Part shown: in pieces, positions 10,191-18,121 of the stretch
Layout of the letters: each line of letters begins with the position of its first letter
Position numbering within the stretch: position 1 is the stretch's first letter
Source of the DNA: Pseudooceanicola sediminis
GTDB lineage: Bacteria > Pseudomonadota > Alphaproteobacteria > Rhodobacterales > Rhodobacteraceae
Direction of reading: 5' to 3'
Assembly: GCF_003575965.1 (NCBI RefSeq)
Contig: NZ_QWJJ01000009.1
Location: 124,001 to 188,000, forward strand
Length of the DNA: 64,000 bases
Notes under the pieces: model-generated
Database searches by the model: none
Told to the model about the DNA's origin: nothing
Seen by the model: the letters and a program-made list of their open reading frames with translations, nothing else
Translations under genes and position numbers: made by a program

Positions 10191-11270
10191 ATGCCCGTCC
10201 TGTTTCAGGCATTCAAGACAGTCGTCTCCAGCGGGATCGCCAGCAGCGATTCCCAACTCGTGACGATTGCCCTCTACGGCCCCGCCGAAACCATCAATAC
10301 CTCGGACGGTGCCGACCTGCGCATCGTCGACACCGACGGCGACGGCCTGATCAGCCCCAAGGAATTTCGCGATTCCGTCGGTGGCGGCGGCCTGGGGCTG
10401 GATACCGGCGGCGGTCAGCTCCTGTTCGATGGCCAGCCCCCCGCCAGCGCCAACAACGGCACCCTCTACAGCCCCGCCCCGGTCGGCGGCGGCGCCGACG
10501 TGAACAGCTATATCGACACGCTGGAAAAGAATTTCCCCGCCGTCGAACCGACCGAGATCGAAACCAGCAACCCCGATCAGGTGCCCGGCACCGATCCGAC
10601 CGACAGCACCCCCGTCTGCTTTGCCCGTGGCACCCTGATCCAGACCAGCACCGGCGCGCGCCGCGTCGAAACCCTGCGTGTCGGCGATCTTCTGACGACC
10701 CAGGACCATGGCGACCAACCGATCCGCTGGATCGGGGGCTGGGTCCTGCACCCGCAAACCCTGGTCACCCGCCCGCGACTTGCCCCGATCCGCATCGACG
10801 CCGGCGCCCTCGGCAAAGGACTGCCCCGGCGCCCCCTGATCGTCTCGCCGCAACACCGCATGCTGGTCCGCTCGCCCATTGCACGGCGCATGTTCGGCGC
10901 GGCCGAGGTGCTGATCCCCGCGCGCCTGCTGACGGACCTGCCCGGCATCACCCACTGCCTGCCCGGCACGCTGCCCGACCAGGGCACCCGGCCGCTGGAC
11001 TATTTCCACCTCCTGCTCGACCGACACGAGGTGATCTTCGCCGAAGGCGCCCCCAGCGAAACCTTCTATACCGGGCCCTTTGCACTGGAAAACATCGGTC
11101 GCGCCGGGCGCGACACCGTCTCGGCGCTGCTGACCCGCCATACCGGCCACCCCGCGCACCGCGTCTCGGCCCGCCCCCTGGTCAAGGGCCGCCAGGCCCG
11201 CCAGATGATCGCGCGCCATGCCTCAAACGCCAAACCCCTGCTCGGCCTCGCCACACCACAACCCGCCTGA
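10191..11270 (+). CDS. EF-hand and Hint-domain protein (Rhodobacterales Hint type)
   Basis: A 359-aa protein. Residues 47-58 form a canonical EF-hand calcium loop (DTDGDGLISPKE). A low-complexity Gly/Pro/Thr linker follows to about residue 140. The Hint (hedgehog/intein-like) domain starts at Cys143 in CFARGTLIQT and continues with VGDLL and SPQHRML. In intein/hedgehog relatives this Cys is the nucleophile for self-cleavage. Many Roseobacter proteins of this class carry calcium-binding segments and are thought to be exported and autoprocessed (inference). No signal peptide is visible. The start is unsure: ATG 10191 has no clear ribosome site, and in-frame GTG codons at 10185 and 10152 are possible. 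Confidence 0.8.
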   Translation: MPVLFQAFKTVVSSGIASSDSQLVTIALYGPAETINTSDGADLRIVDTDGDGLISPKEFRDSVGGGGLGLDTGGGQLLFDGQPPASANNGTLYSPAPVGGGADVNSYIDTLEKNFPAVEPTEIETSNPDQVPGTDPTDSTPVCFARGTLIQTSTGARRVETLRVGDLLTTQDHGDQPIRWIGGWVLHPQTLVTRPRLAPIRIDAGALGKGLPRRPLIVSPQHRMLVRSPIARRMFGAAEVLIPARLLTDLPGITHCLPGTLPDQGTRPLDYFHLLLDRHEVIFAEGAPSETFYTGPFALENIGRAGRDTVSALLTRHTGHPAHRVSARPLVKGRQARQMIARHASNAKPLLGLATPQPA

Positions 11271-11302
11271 CATCCGCAGGGCCGACACCGAGGGCGCTCC
11301 GC

Positions 11303-11348
11303 AGCCCGACCATCCAGAGTCTGACCCCCAAAGCCCGACCATCCAGAG
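11303..11348. repeat. 17-bp direct repeat between the Hint and fasciclin genes
   Basis: AGCCCGACCATCCAGAG occurs exactly at 11303-11319 and 11332-11348, spaced 29 bases. The copies lie downstream of the Hint gene and just beyond the fasciclin terminator. Confidence 0.8.
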
Positions 11349-11362
11349 CGTGCCCCAAACGC

Positions 11363-11392
11363 AAAAAAGGGGACGTGCCGCGCACGCCCCCT
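11363..11392 (-). terminator. Terminator of the fasciclin gene
   Basis: Read on the minus strand, GGGGGCGTGC and GCACGTCCCC form a long stem with a GCG loop, followed by six T. It lies 27 bases after the fasciclin stop. Confidence 0.85.
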
Positions 11393-11418
11393 TCCCGTCA
11401 CCGATGAAAGATCCTGCC

Positions 11419-11994
11419 TCAGCCAGCCTGGCCTGCGGGCAGCATCACGCGGTCGATCACATGCACCACACCGTTCGACTGGTCGACATCGGCGGTGGTC
11501 ACGGTCGCGATCCGGCCATTCTCATCCTTCAACTTCAGCGCGCCACCCTCCATGTAGGCGTCCAGCTTGCAGCCGCCGACCGTGGGCACCACGTGCATTC
11601 CGCCATCATCCGCGATCATCCCGGCGATATCGGTCGAAAACGCCTCGGCGCCCACCACGTGGCAGGTCAGGATCTGCTGCAACTGCGCCTGGTTCTCGGG
11701 CATCAGCAACTTGTCCAGCGCCGCCTTGTCGATCTTGCCGAAGGCGTCGTTGGTCGGCGCGAATACGGTGTACGGCCCCGCCCCCATCAGGGTCTCCGCC
11801 AGCCCGGCCGCTTTCACGGCGGCCACCAGCGTCGTCAGGTTCGGCGCATTGCCCGCATTCTCGGCAATCGTCATGTCCGCCATCATCGGCGCCCCACCCA
11901 CCGTGGGATTTTCCATCATGCCGTCCGAGGCGGCCAGCGCCATCGAAACGGTTCCGGCCAGGGCAACAGTGGCAAGTGCGGTACGTTTGAACAT
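11419..11994 (-). CDS. Secreted fasciclin-domain protein
   Basis: A 191-aa protein with a signal peptide (MFKRTALATVALAG..., cleavage probably after the ALAA near residue 22) and one fasciclin (FAS1/beta-Ig-H3) domain filling the rest. The family box TVFAPTNDAF and the late VDQSNGVVHVIDRVMLP segment are present. FAS1 domains mediate adhesion and surface interactions; in alphaproteobacteria single-domain versions are common exported proteins of unknown role. A GGAGGA ribosome site touches the ATG at 12000 but lies 6 bases before the ATG at 11994, so 11994 is preferred. It is monocistronic, with its own terminator. Confidence 0.88.
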   Translation of the reverse strand: MFKRTALATVALAGTVSMALAASDGMMENPTVGGAPMMADMTIAENAGNAPNLTTLVAAVKAAGLAETLMGAGPYTVFAPTNDAFGKIDKAALDKLLMPENQAQLQQILTCHVVGAEAFSTDIAGMIADDGGMHVVPTVGGCKLDAYMEGGALKLKDENGRIATVTTADVDQSNGVVHVIDRVMLPAGQAG

Positions 11995-12091
11995 CTTCAT
12001 TCCTCCGGGTTGTTTTGCCGGGACGTTTTGCCCGGCGATGCTCAAAACCACGCGGCCAGCCGACCAAAGGTTTCACCGACCCGCGAAAGTT

Positions 12092-12151
12092 TTCTCATGC
12101 GCCCTCACCCGCGCCGTCACCCGCGCCCTCAACCACGCCGTCACCCCACAC
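12092..12151. repeat. 12-bp tandem repeat (CTCACCCGCGCC units)
   Basis: Units at 12104, 12116, 12128 and 12140 read CTCACCCGCGCC, GTCACCCGCGCC, CTCAACCACGCC and GTCACCCCACAC. A weaker unit precedes them at 12092. Confidence 0.75.
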
Positions 12152-12180
12152 CTGCCGCCCCCCCTCGAACGAACGCCCCA

Positions 12181-12249
12181 GGGCTCTCTCATCTGGCCGA
12201 AAATACCCCCGGGGGACGCGCCCGCGGCGCGGGGGGCAGCGCCCCCCTG
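12181..12249 (-). repeat. Dispersed hairpin element, copy 1
   Basis: On the minus strand it reads a G/C hairpin (7-bp stem GGGGGGC/GCCCCCC with a 3-nt loop), a second GC-rich palindrome, then CCCCCGGGGGTATTTTCGG and CAGATGAGAGAGCC. It lies downstream of the minus-strand TRIC gene in the sense direction. Related copies are near 23.8, 35.6, 42.0 and 60.5 kb. Confidence 0.75.
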
Positions 12250-12360
12250 CCACCTCCGCCATTTGCACCGTCCGCAGATAAAGGCGTGATGTCTCACCTG
12301 GCCGCCGCGTGCCGCGCCGGCGCCACTGCAAACAACGCCCAGGATGCGCCTCCTGCCGCC

Positions 12361-12984
12361 TCACCGCCGGCGCGCACGCGGTACCTGCCAGCCCCGGTAG
12401 ACCCCGACGATCCGCCAGGCGCTGGCCAGCATCGCCCCCACCACGGCAGTTGCCCCCGCCGGCCAGCCGGCCCAATGCCCCAGCACCACCACCAGCGCGC
12501 CCAGCAACGCGGCCAGCGCATAGATCTCCTCGCGCAGAACGCGCGGCACCTCGGCCACCAGCACATCGCGCAGCGCACCGCCGCCACAGGCCGTCAGCAC
12601 CCCGATCCAGACCGCACCCATCGACCCAAGATCATAGGCCAGCGCCTTCTGCGCCCCGGTGACGGCGAACAACCCCAGCCCCAGCGCATCCAGCACCATG
12701 ACCGGCCGCGTCATCCGCTCGATCGGGGCGTGTGCCGCAAACACCACGACCCCGGCCAGCAGGGCCGCCAGAAAATACCGCTGGTCGATCAGAAAGGCCG
12801 CCGGCGTGGCCCCGATCAGCACGTCGCGCACCGCACCTCCCGCGGTCGCGGCCACCAGCGACAGCACCAGGATGCCGAACAGATCCAGGTCGCGTCGCAC
12901 CGCCAGCATCGCCCCGCTCAGACCAAAGACAAACGTCCCCAGCAGATCCATCGCGCCCACAACCCCGGACAATTGCCCCAGCAT
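12361..12984 (-). CDS. TRIC-family (UPF0126) cation channel protein
   Basis: A 207-aa membrane protein with about seven hydrophobic helices arranged as two repeats. Each repeat contains the family's GGxxRDVL motif: GGAVRDVLIG in the first half and GGALRDVLVA in the second. Prokaryotic TRIC proteins form trimeric potassium-permeable channels in the inner membrane. The ATG at 12984 is preceded by AAGGA with about 7 bases of spacing; longer in-frame starts lack such a site. It is divergent from the BKACE gene. Substrate and physiological role are inferred only from the family. Confidence 0.85.
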   Translation of the reverse strand: MLGQLSGVVGAMDLLGTFVFGLSGAMLAVRRDLDLFGILVLSLVAATAGGAVRDVLIGATPAAFLIDQRYFLAALLAGVVVFAAHAPIERMTRPVMVLDALGLGLFAVTGAQKALAYDLGSMGAVWIGVLTACGGGALRDVLVAEVPRVLREEIYALAALLGALVVVLGHWAGWPAGATAVVGAMLASAWRIVGVYRGWQVPRARRR

Positions 12985-13169
12985 CGCCGTATCCTTCCCT
13001 GTCATCCGGCCAACCAACCCACCAACCGGCCTGCCAAAGACAGACACCATGCGGCGCGCCCTGACAACCGGATGCGCAGCAGGCATCGCCGCACAATGGC
13101 GCGCCCCGACGGTCCGCTTTCAGCCCACGTGCCGGTTGACACCGCACCCGCAGCGATCAAACTCGACCC

Positions 13170-14003
13170 ATGACAAAACCCTGCATCATCTGCGTCGCCA
13201 TCACCGGCTCGCTGCCCCGCAAGGCCGATAACCCGGCCGTCCCCATCACCATTGCCGAACAGGTCGAATCGACCCAGGCCGCGTTCGAGGCCGGGGCCAC
13301 CATCTGCCACGCCCATGTGCGCAACGCCGATGAAACCCCCTCCTCCGATCCCGACAGGTTCGCCGCCCTCAAGGAAGGGCTGGAAAAACACTGCCCCGGC
13401 ATGATCATCCAGTTCTCCACCGGCGGGCGCTCCGGGGCGGGGGCGACGCGCGGCGGGATGCTGCCGCTGAAACCCGACATGGCCTCGCTCACCGTGGGGT
13501 CGAACAACTTCCCCACCCGTGTCTATGAAAACCCGCCCGATCTGGTCGACTGGCTGGCCTCCGAGATGAAGACCTATGCCATCCGCCCCGAGATCGAGGC
13601 CTTTGACCTCTCGCACATCCACCAGGCCGCGCTGATGTACCGCGACGGGCGGCTGACCCAGTCGCCCTACGTGCAGTTCGTCATGGGGGTGAAGAATGCC
13701 ATGCCGGTCGACCGCGATGTCTTCGACTACTACCGCGCAACCATGGCCCGGCTTCTGCCCGACAGCGAATTCTGCGCCGCGGGCATCGGCGCGCACCAGC
13801 TGACCCTGAACAAATGGTGCGTCGAAACCGGTGGCCATGCCCGCTGCGGGCTGGAGGATAACATCCGCCTCGACCGCACCACCCTCGCGCCCTCGAACGC
13901 CGCGCTGGTGAAACGCGTCACCGACCTCTGCGAACAGGCCGAACGCCCCGTCGCCACCTGGGCGCAGGCACGCAACATCCTCGACCTGCCAATGCCCGGC
14001 TAA
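13170..14003 (+). CDS. BKACE-family beta-keto acid cleavage enzyme (DUF849)
   Basis: A 277-aa TIM-barrel protein of the BKACE family, related to the 3-keto-5-aminohexanoate cleavage enzyme. It condenses a beta-keto acid with acetyl-CoA and cleaves it to acetoacetate and a new CoA ester. The zinc-binding HxH is H47/H49 in CHAHVR, the segment FSTGGRSG follows near residue 82, and a later glutamate-rich strand completes the site. The family has many substrates (lysine, carnitine and hydroxylated acid breakdown). Next to a ferulate-type cluster it could serve that or an unrelated acid. The ATG has no strong ribosome site, but family similarity begins at once. Confidence 0.88.
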   Translation: MTKPCIICVAITGSLPRKADNPAVPITIAEQVESTQAAFEAGATICHAHVRNADETPSSDPDRFAALKEGLEKHCPGMIIQFSTGGRSGAGATRGGMLPLKPDMASLTVGSNNFPTRVYENPPDLVDWLASEMKTYAIRPEIEAFDLSHIHQAALMYRDGRLTQSPYVQFVMGVKNAMPVDRDVFDYYRATMARLLPDSEFCAAGIGAHQLTLNKWCVETGGHARCGLEDNIRLDRTTLAPSNAALVKRVTDLCEQAERPVATWAQARNILDLPMPG

Positions 14004-14020
14004 GGCGGTGTGTACGCACC

Positions 14021-14060
14021 GTTCAGATACCGCTTCGATACCGTCCAGATACCGACGTTC
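14021..14060. repeat. ATACCG-type intergenic repeat, copy A
   Basis: Three GATACCG words occur in about 35 bases, ending in ATACCGACGTTC. The same ending ATACCGACGTT occurs at 35711-35750 and 63106-63140. It lies just after the BKACE stop. Confidence 0.8.
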
Positions 14061-14150
14061 GAATCTGGCAATATCAACGGCTTAGCAGGTACGTCGGTGC
14101 CGCCCACCGCCCCCCGGTGCAGAACCGCACCGGGGCAACGTATTTCCACC

Positions 14151-15023
14151 TCAGCTCAGCCCCAGCAACCGCGCCGCATTGCCCTTGATGATATCCTCGC
14201 GCAGCTCGTCCTTGATGGCGATCTTCTCGAAATCCGACAACCAGCGTTCCGGCGTGATCATCGGCCAGTCCGACCCGAACAGCACCTTCTTCTTCAGGAT
14301 CGAATTGCAATATTTCACAAGGATTTCAGGAAAGTACTTGGGCGACCAGCCGCTGAGGTCGATATAGACATTCGGCTTGTGCTGCGCCACGGCCAGCGCC
14401 TCTTCCTGCCAGGGAAAGCTGGGGTGGGCCAGGATGATCTTCATCTCCGGAAAATCCACCGCCACATCATCCATGTACATCGGGTTGGAATATTTCAGCC
14501 GCATCCCGTTGCCGCCCGGCATACCCGACCCGACCCCGGTCTGCCCGGTGTGGAACAGGGCAATGCCCCCCTCCTCCGCGATTGCCTCGTATAGGCCATA
14601 AGCCATTCTGTCGTTGGCATAAAATCCCTGCATCGTCGGGTGAAACTTGAACCCCTTGATACCGAAATCGCGCATCAGCCGCTTCGCCTCGCGCACCCCC
14701 ATCTTGCCCTTGTGCGGGTCGATCGAGGCAAACGGGATCAGCACGTCGTCATTCTCTGCCGCCAGCTCCGCCACTTCCTCGTTCCTGTAGCGCCGATACC
14801 CCGTCTCACGCTCGGCATCGACGGGAAAGATCACGGCCGCAATGTTCTGTTCCCTATAGTGTTTTGCCGTTTCCGGCACTGTCGGAGGGTGGTTCCACGG
14901 CGCACGGAAATACTTCGCCATCGTGCTTTGCAGATCGTCATATCCGTCGTCCGAATGACAGCCGCAAGGCTCCTCGGCGTGGGTGTGAATATCGATCGCG
15001 CGAACCTTGTTGATATCAACCAT
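14151..15023 (-). CDS. Amidohydrolase-2 family metal-dependent hydrolase/decarboxylase
   Basis: A 290-aa amidohydrolase-2 (ACMSD-like) TIM-barrel protein. The metal pair H13/H15 is in IDIHTH; later expected ligands are present as a KGFKFHP strand end, LAHPSFPW and the C-terminal FGSDWP aspartate. Relatives hydrolyse lactones or decarboxylate hydroxylated aromatic acids. Last in the operon, 11 bases after feruloyl-CoA synthase, it probably acts on an intermediate of the same aromatic pathway (inference). The start follows AAGGAAGACAA. Substrate is unassigned. Confidence 0.85.
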   Translation of the reverse strand: MVDINKVRAIDIHTHAEEPCGCHSDDGYDDLQSTMAKYFRAPWNHPPTVPETAKHYREQNIAAVIFPVDAERETGYRRYRNEEVAELAAENDDVLIPFASIDPHKGKMGVREAKRLMRDFGIKGFKFHPTMQGFYANDRMAYGLYEAIAEEGGIALFHTGQTGVGSGMPGGNGMRLKYSNPMYMDDVAVDFPEMKIILAHPSFPWQEEALAVAQHKPNVYIDLSGWSPKYFPEILVKYCNSILKKKVLFGSDWPMITPERWLSDFEKIAIKDELREDIIKGNAARLLGLS

Positions 15024-15034
15024 TTGTCTTCCTT

Positions 15035-16825
15035 TCAGACCTCGATCACCGCCGGATCGGCCCCGGCATACAGCCGCTCGACCAGATCCGCACGCCGGGT
15101 CAACAGCTTGCGAATATTGATGTTTCCCTTGGCCGTCATCTCGGCCTGGGTCAGGCTGGGTGGCTCGGCCATGACCAGCGCCCGACCCACGCGGGTCGAA
15201 CTGCCGGTGGATGTGGCCGCGAGGTTAGCCAAACGTTCACGAATTTGCGCCAACATGTCGGGATCACGCACCACCTCACCTTCGCCGCCATTCACAAGCA
15301 CCGCCGGCACCAGCAAGGCACCCAATTCATTCCGGTCATGGCCGGTGATCACGACATCCCCGACCAGACCGTCCAACGCGGTCATGACGCCCGCACGGAT
15401 CGCCGCGACCCGCACCCACGTCCCCGAGGTCAGCTTGAAGTCTTCCGAGATCCGCCCATCGAACGCCAACCCGCGATCGGGATCGTCCCGATCGACAAAC
15501 CGCACCGCGTCCCCGGTGATCAGATACCCTTCGGCATCGAAACTTTCCGCGGTCTTTTCAGGGGCATCCAGGTAACCCGGCATGATGTTCGGTCCCTTGA
15601 CGCGCAACTCATAGCGGTTCTCTTCTTCCCGGATCAGCTTCACCTCGACCTCCGGCACCGGCACCCCGATGATGCCTGAACGGCGCACACGTTCATGCAC
15701 CAGCACCGTGCAGGGCGAGGTTTCGGTCATGCCCCAGGACGAGATGAAATAGGGCGGCTCGCCATTCACCTCGACGCCCATGTCCTCCAACCCCTGCCAG
15801 ACTTCCTGCGGCAAGGACGCACCGGCATAAAACATCAGGTCGAGACCGGAAAAGAACTGCTCTCTCAAGGCCTTATCCGCCTTCAACGCCTCATTCAGCT
15901 TGGCATAGCCCACCGGCACGTTGAAACTCAGCGTGCCGGTCTTCAGCTTCAGGTTCTCGATGGTGCGCGCAAACAGTGTATCCGTCGGCTTGCCGTCGTC
16001 GATGTAGATCGCGCCGCCATGCGCCAGCATCATGTTGAAATTATGCGACCCGCCAAAGACATGGTTCCACGGCAGCCAATCGACAATCGTGTGCACCTTC
16101 TGCGTCAGCAACGGAAAGGCCGCCGCCAGTTGCGCCTGGTTCACGCACATCATCCGATGCGTCGTCATCACCGCCTTGGGCTGAGAGGTCGAGCCGGAGG
16201 TGAACAACACCTTGGCCAGCGTCTCCGGCCCCACGGCATCATGCGCTGCATCGACGCCCTCGGTCCCATGCGCCGCCGCCTCGGCGAACACGGACACATC
16301 GCGCCCCCCGGCATCGCTGGCAAGCACCGGAATGCCCTGCACCACCTCAAGGTCCAGGGCGGCACCGTAACGTGCCGCGTCATCTACATAAATCAGCGCG
16401 GGCCTGGCGGTTTCCACGACATGCGCCAGCCGCTCATGCGCGCCGGGGATCAGGCTGTATTGCTCTGCCACCGATGTCGAGGCGAGGCCGATGTACTGCG
16501 CCGCCAGCACCAGCAGCCCGTGATCGACGCCATTGGCCGACAGGCAGGCGACGATCTGACCGCGCTGAAATCCCTGCGCCAACAGCCAGCCTGCCAGCCC
16601 GCGCACCTGATCGCGGGCCTGCGCATAGGTCACCTCGCGCCAACCATCCCCTTGGCGTTCCGCGATAAAAACCCTATCCGGCGCGGTCTCGGCCCAATGA
16701 TCCAGCCACGCGCCCGTCGTCTCGGCATAGGGCGACAGCCGGGTGTTGGACCGCATCAGGATGGCACCATCCGCGCGCGTCTCCAGCTCCACCGAATGCG
16801 GTGCAAATCTAGTCAGATCTCTCAT
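15035..16825 (-). CDS. fcs: Feruloyl-CoA synthetase (hydroxycinnamate:CoA ligase)
   Basis: A 596-aa ANL-superfamily acyl/aryl-CoA ligase. The AMP-binding loop LFTSGSTSQPKAVM lies near residue 215, SSWGMTE near 365, and the ITGD/DGRISEDFKLTSG hinge near 435-460. This C-terminal ending matches feruloyl-CoA synthases, which activate ferulate, p-coumarate and caffeate with ATP and CoA. The ATG at 16825 follows GGAGGAAACCGG and overlaps the end of the upstream MarR gene by 17 bases. Grouping with an enoyl-CoA hydratase, an SDR and a TRAP system supports a hydroxycinnamate role; a related aromatic acid is the alternative. Confidence 0.88.
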   Translation of the reverse strand: MRDLTRFAPHSVELETRADGAILMRSNTRLSPYAETTGAWLDHWAETAPDRVFIAERQGDGWREVTYAQARDQVRGLAGWLLAQGFQRGQIVACLSANGVDHGLLVLAAQYIGLASTSVAEQYSLIPGAHERLAHVVETARPALIYVDDAARYGAALDLEVVQGIPVLASDAGGRDVSVFAEAAAHGTEGVDAAHDAVGPETLAKVLFTSGSTSQPKAVMTTHRMMCVNQAQLAAAFPLLTQKVHTIVDWLPWNHVFGGSHNFNMMLAHGGAIYIDDGKPTDTLFARTIENLKLKTGTLSFNVPVGYAKLNEALKADKALREQFFSGLDLMFYAGASLPQEVWQGLEDMGVEVNGEPPYFISSWGMTETSPCTVLVHERVRRSGIIGVPVPEVEVKLIREEENRYELRVKGPNIMPGYLDAPEKTAESFDAEGYLITGDAVRFVDRDDPDRGLAFDGRISEDFKLTSGTWVRVAAIRAGVMTALDGLVGDVVITGHDRNELGALLVPAVLVNGGEGEVVRDPDMLAQIRERLANLAATSTGSSTRVGRALVMAEPPSLTQAEMTAKGNINIRKLLTRRADLVERLYAGADPAVIEV

Positions 16826-17345
16826 TCCGGTTTCCTCCCTCCGGATCGTCCTCAGACCCCGTGCGGCGCGACGGGGCCGAACCATCAATCCGCCGCAGCA
16901 GGGCGATCATTGTCCGGCGTTCGTCGTCGCTCAGGGGTGTCAGGATCCTGTCTTCGTGCGCCGCCAGCACACGCGTCGCCTCTTCGTTCATGCGCCGCCC
17001 CTCCGGCGTCGCCCGCAGCGCATAGGAACGCCGGTCCGTCGGCACCCTGTGTCGCGCGATCAGGCCAGCCTTTTCCAGCGCATCGATGATCACAACCGTG
17101 TTCGACCGCTCGATACTCAGGATCTCGGCAAGCTGGCTCTGACGCAGGTCCGCGTTGTCGCAGATCACCGCCAGCGCCGAATAGGTCGAAATGCGCAGGC
17201 CCAGCGGTTCCAGCACCCGCATCGCGTCGGACTGGATCAGGTGGTAGGCGCGCTTGAGGCTATAGCCGACAAAGCCACGCAGCCGCTGATCCCCGCGCGT
17301 CGGGGTCGCAATCTGATCCGGCTCTTTCGACGCGCCCAACGGCAT
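16809..17345 (-). CDS. MarR-family transcriptional regulator
   Basis: A 178-aa MarR-type winged-helix protein. The recognition region is seen as LRQSQLAEIL...SNTVVIIDALEKAGLI and the wing as RVPTDRRSYALRATPEG. MarR proteins in hydroxycinnamate clusters (FerC/HcaR type) repress the operon until the aryl-CoA appears; that role is likely here but inferred. It sits inside the operon, its start sharing one base with the stop of the hydratase gene and its end overlapping fcs by 17 bases, so it is autoregulated if it controls the upstream promoter. The tail (PSRRTGSEDDPEGG) is polar. Confidence 0.88.
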   Translation of the reverse strand: MPLGASKEPDQIATPTRGDQRLRGFVGYSLKRAYHLIQSDAMRVLEPLGLRISTYSALAVICDNADLRQSQLAEILSIERSNTVVIIDALEKAGLIARHRVPTDRRSYALRATPEGRRMNEEATRVLAAHEDRILTPLSDDERRTMIALLRRIDGSAPSRRTGSEDDPEGGNRNERSD

Positions 17346-18109
17346 CAGCGGAACTCCGGTGCGCGTTTCTCAAGAAAAGCACGCAGGCCTTCCTTTGCGT
17401 CCTCGCTGGTCTGGGCAATCGCGGCCGAAAGGCTCTCGGTAAAGAACCCGTCGCCACGCGCCATGTCGTTGATACGCGAAATGGCGTTGATCATGATATA
17501 GTTGGAAAGGCTGGCATTTTTCGCGATCTTGCCCGCCAGTTCCATCGCAAGGTCCAGCGCCTCGCCCTCGCCCACGGCATAATGGCACAGGCCCAGACGC
17601 AGACCCTCTTCGGCCCCGTACTTGCGGCCGGTCAGCATCATTTCCGTCATTCGGTCGGCGCCCAGAATGCGGCCCACACGCACCGTTGCCCCGCCCCCGA
17701 CAAAGATCCCCCGCCGGCCCTCGGGCAGCTGAAAGATCACCGAAGGTTCTGCAATGCGCACATGGGTCGAGGTCGCCAGCTCCAGCCCGCCCCCGATCAC
17801 CGCGCCGAACATGGCCGAGACCACGGGCAGCCCGGAAAACTGGATCTTGTCCATCACCCCATGCCAGCCGCGCGAATGTTTCAACGTGCCTTCCGCGTTC
17901 CGCGCCACATGTTCGGACAGGTCCAGACCCGAACAGTAATGCCCCGCCGTACCGACCAGCACGACAACCTTGGCGCCTTCGGGCGGGGCGGAAAAGAACG
18001 CATCCAGCGCCGCCAGCAGCGTATCGTTCATCGCGTTGCGCTTGTCTGGGCGGGTCATCGTCAGCACCGCAATCGGGCCCTGAAGGTCAACGGACAGGAC
18101 ATCACTCAT
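17345..18109 (-). CDS. Enoyl-CoA hydratase/isomerase family, probable hydroxycinnamoyl-CoA hydratase-lyase
   Basis: A 254-aa crotonase-fold enzyme. The oxyanion-hole segment HYCSGLDLSEH and a second one, GAVIGGGLELAT, are present. Glutamates corresponding to both general acid/base positions are kept (E in GGGLELA and E in LPEGRRG). In this setting it could hydrate feruloyl-CoA and release vanillin and acetyl-CoA (Ech) or work in a beta-oxidative variant with the SDR next door. It lies 12 bases downstream of the SDR gene and shares a base with marR. The exact reaction is not decided by sequence. Confidence 0.85.
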   Translation of the reverse strand: MSDVLSVDLQGPIAVLTMTRPDKRNAMNDTLLAALDAFFSAPPEGAKVVVLVGTAGHYCSGLDLSEHVARNAEGTLKHSRGWHGVMDKIQFSGLPVVSAMFGAVIGGGLELATSTHVRIAEPSVIFQLPEGRRGIFVGGGATVRVGRILGADRMTEMMLTGRKYGAEEGLRLGLCHYAVGEGEALDLAMELAGKIAKNASLSNYIMINAISRINDMARGDGFFTESLSAAIAQTSEDAKEGLRAFLEKRAPEFR

Positions 18110-18121
18110 GACAGGTCTTCC

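Larger units (their letters stand above)
12001..12360. other. Gap between fasciclin and TRIC genes holding two repeat types
   Basis: About 360 bases without a gene. It contains a 12-bp tandem repeat (12092-12151) and one copy of the dispersed hairpin element (12181-12249). The fasciclin promoter must lie near 12010-12090. Confidence 0.6.

Noticed and set aside
14050-14062. GTTCGAATC resembling a tRNA T-loop
   Set aside because: No acceptor stem, anticodon arm or CCA-proximal pairing surrounds it; it is part of the ATACCG repeat copy A.
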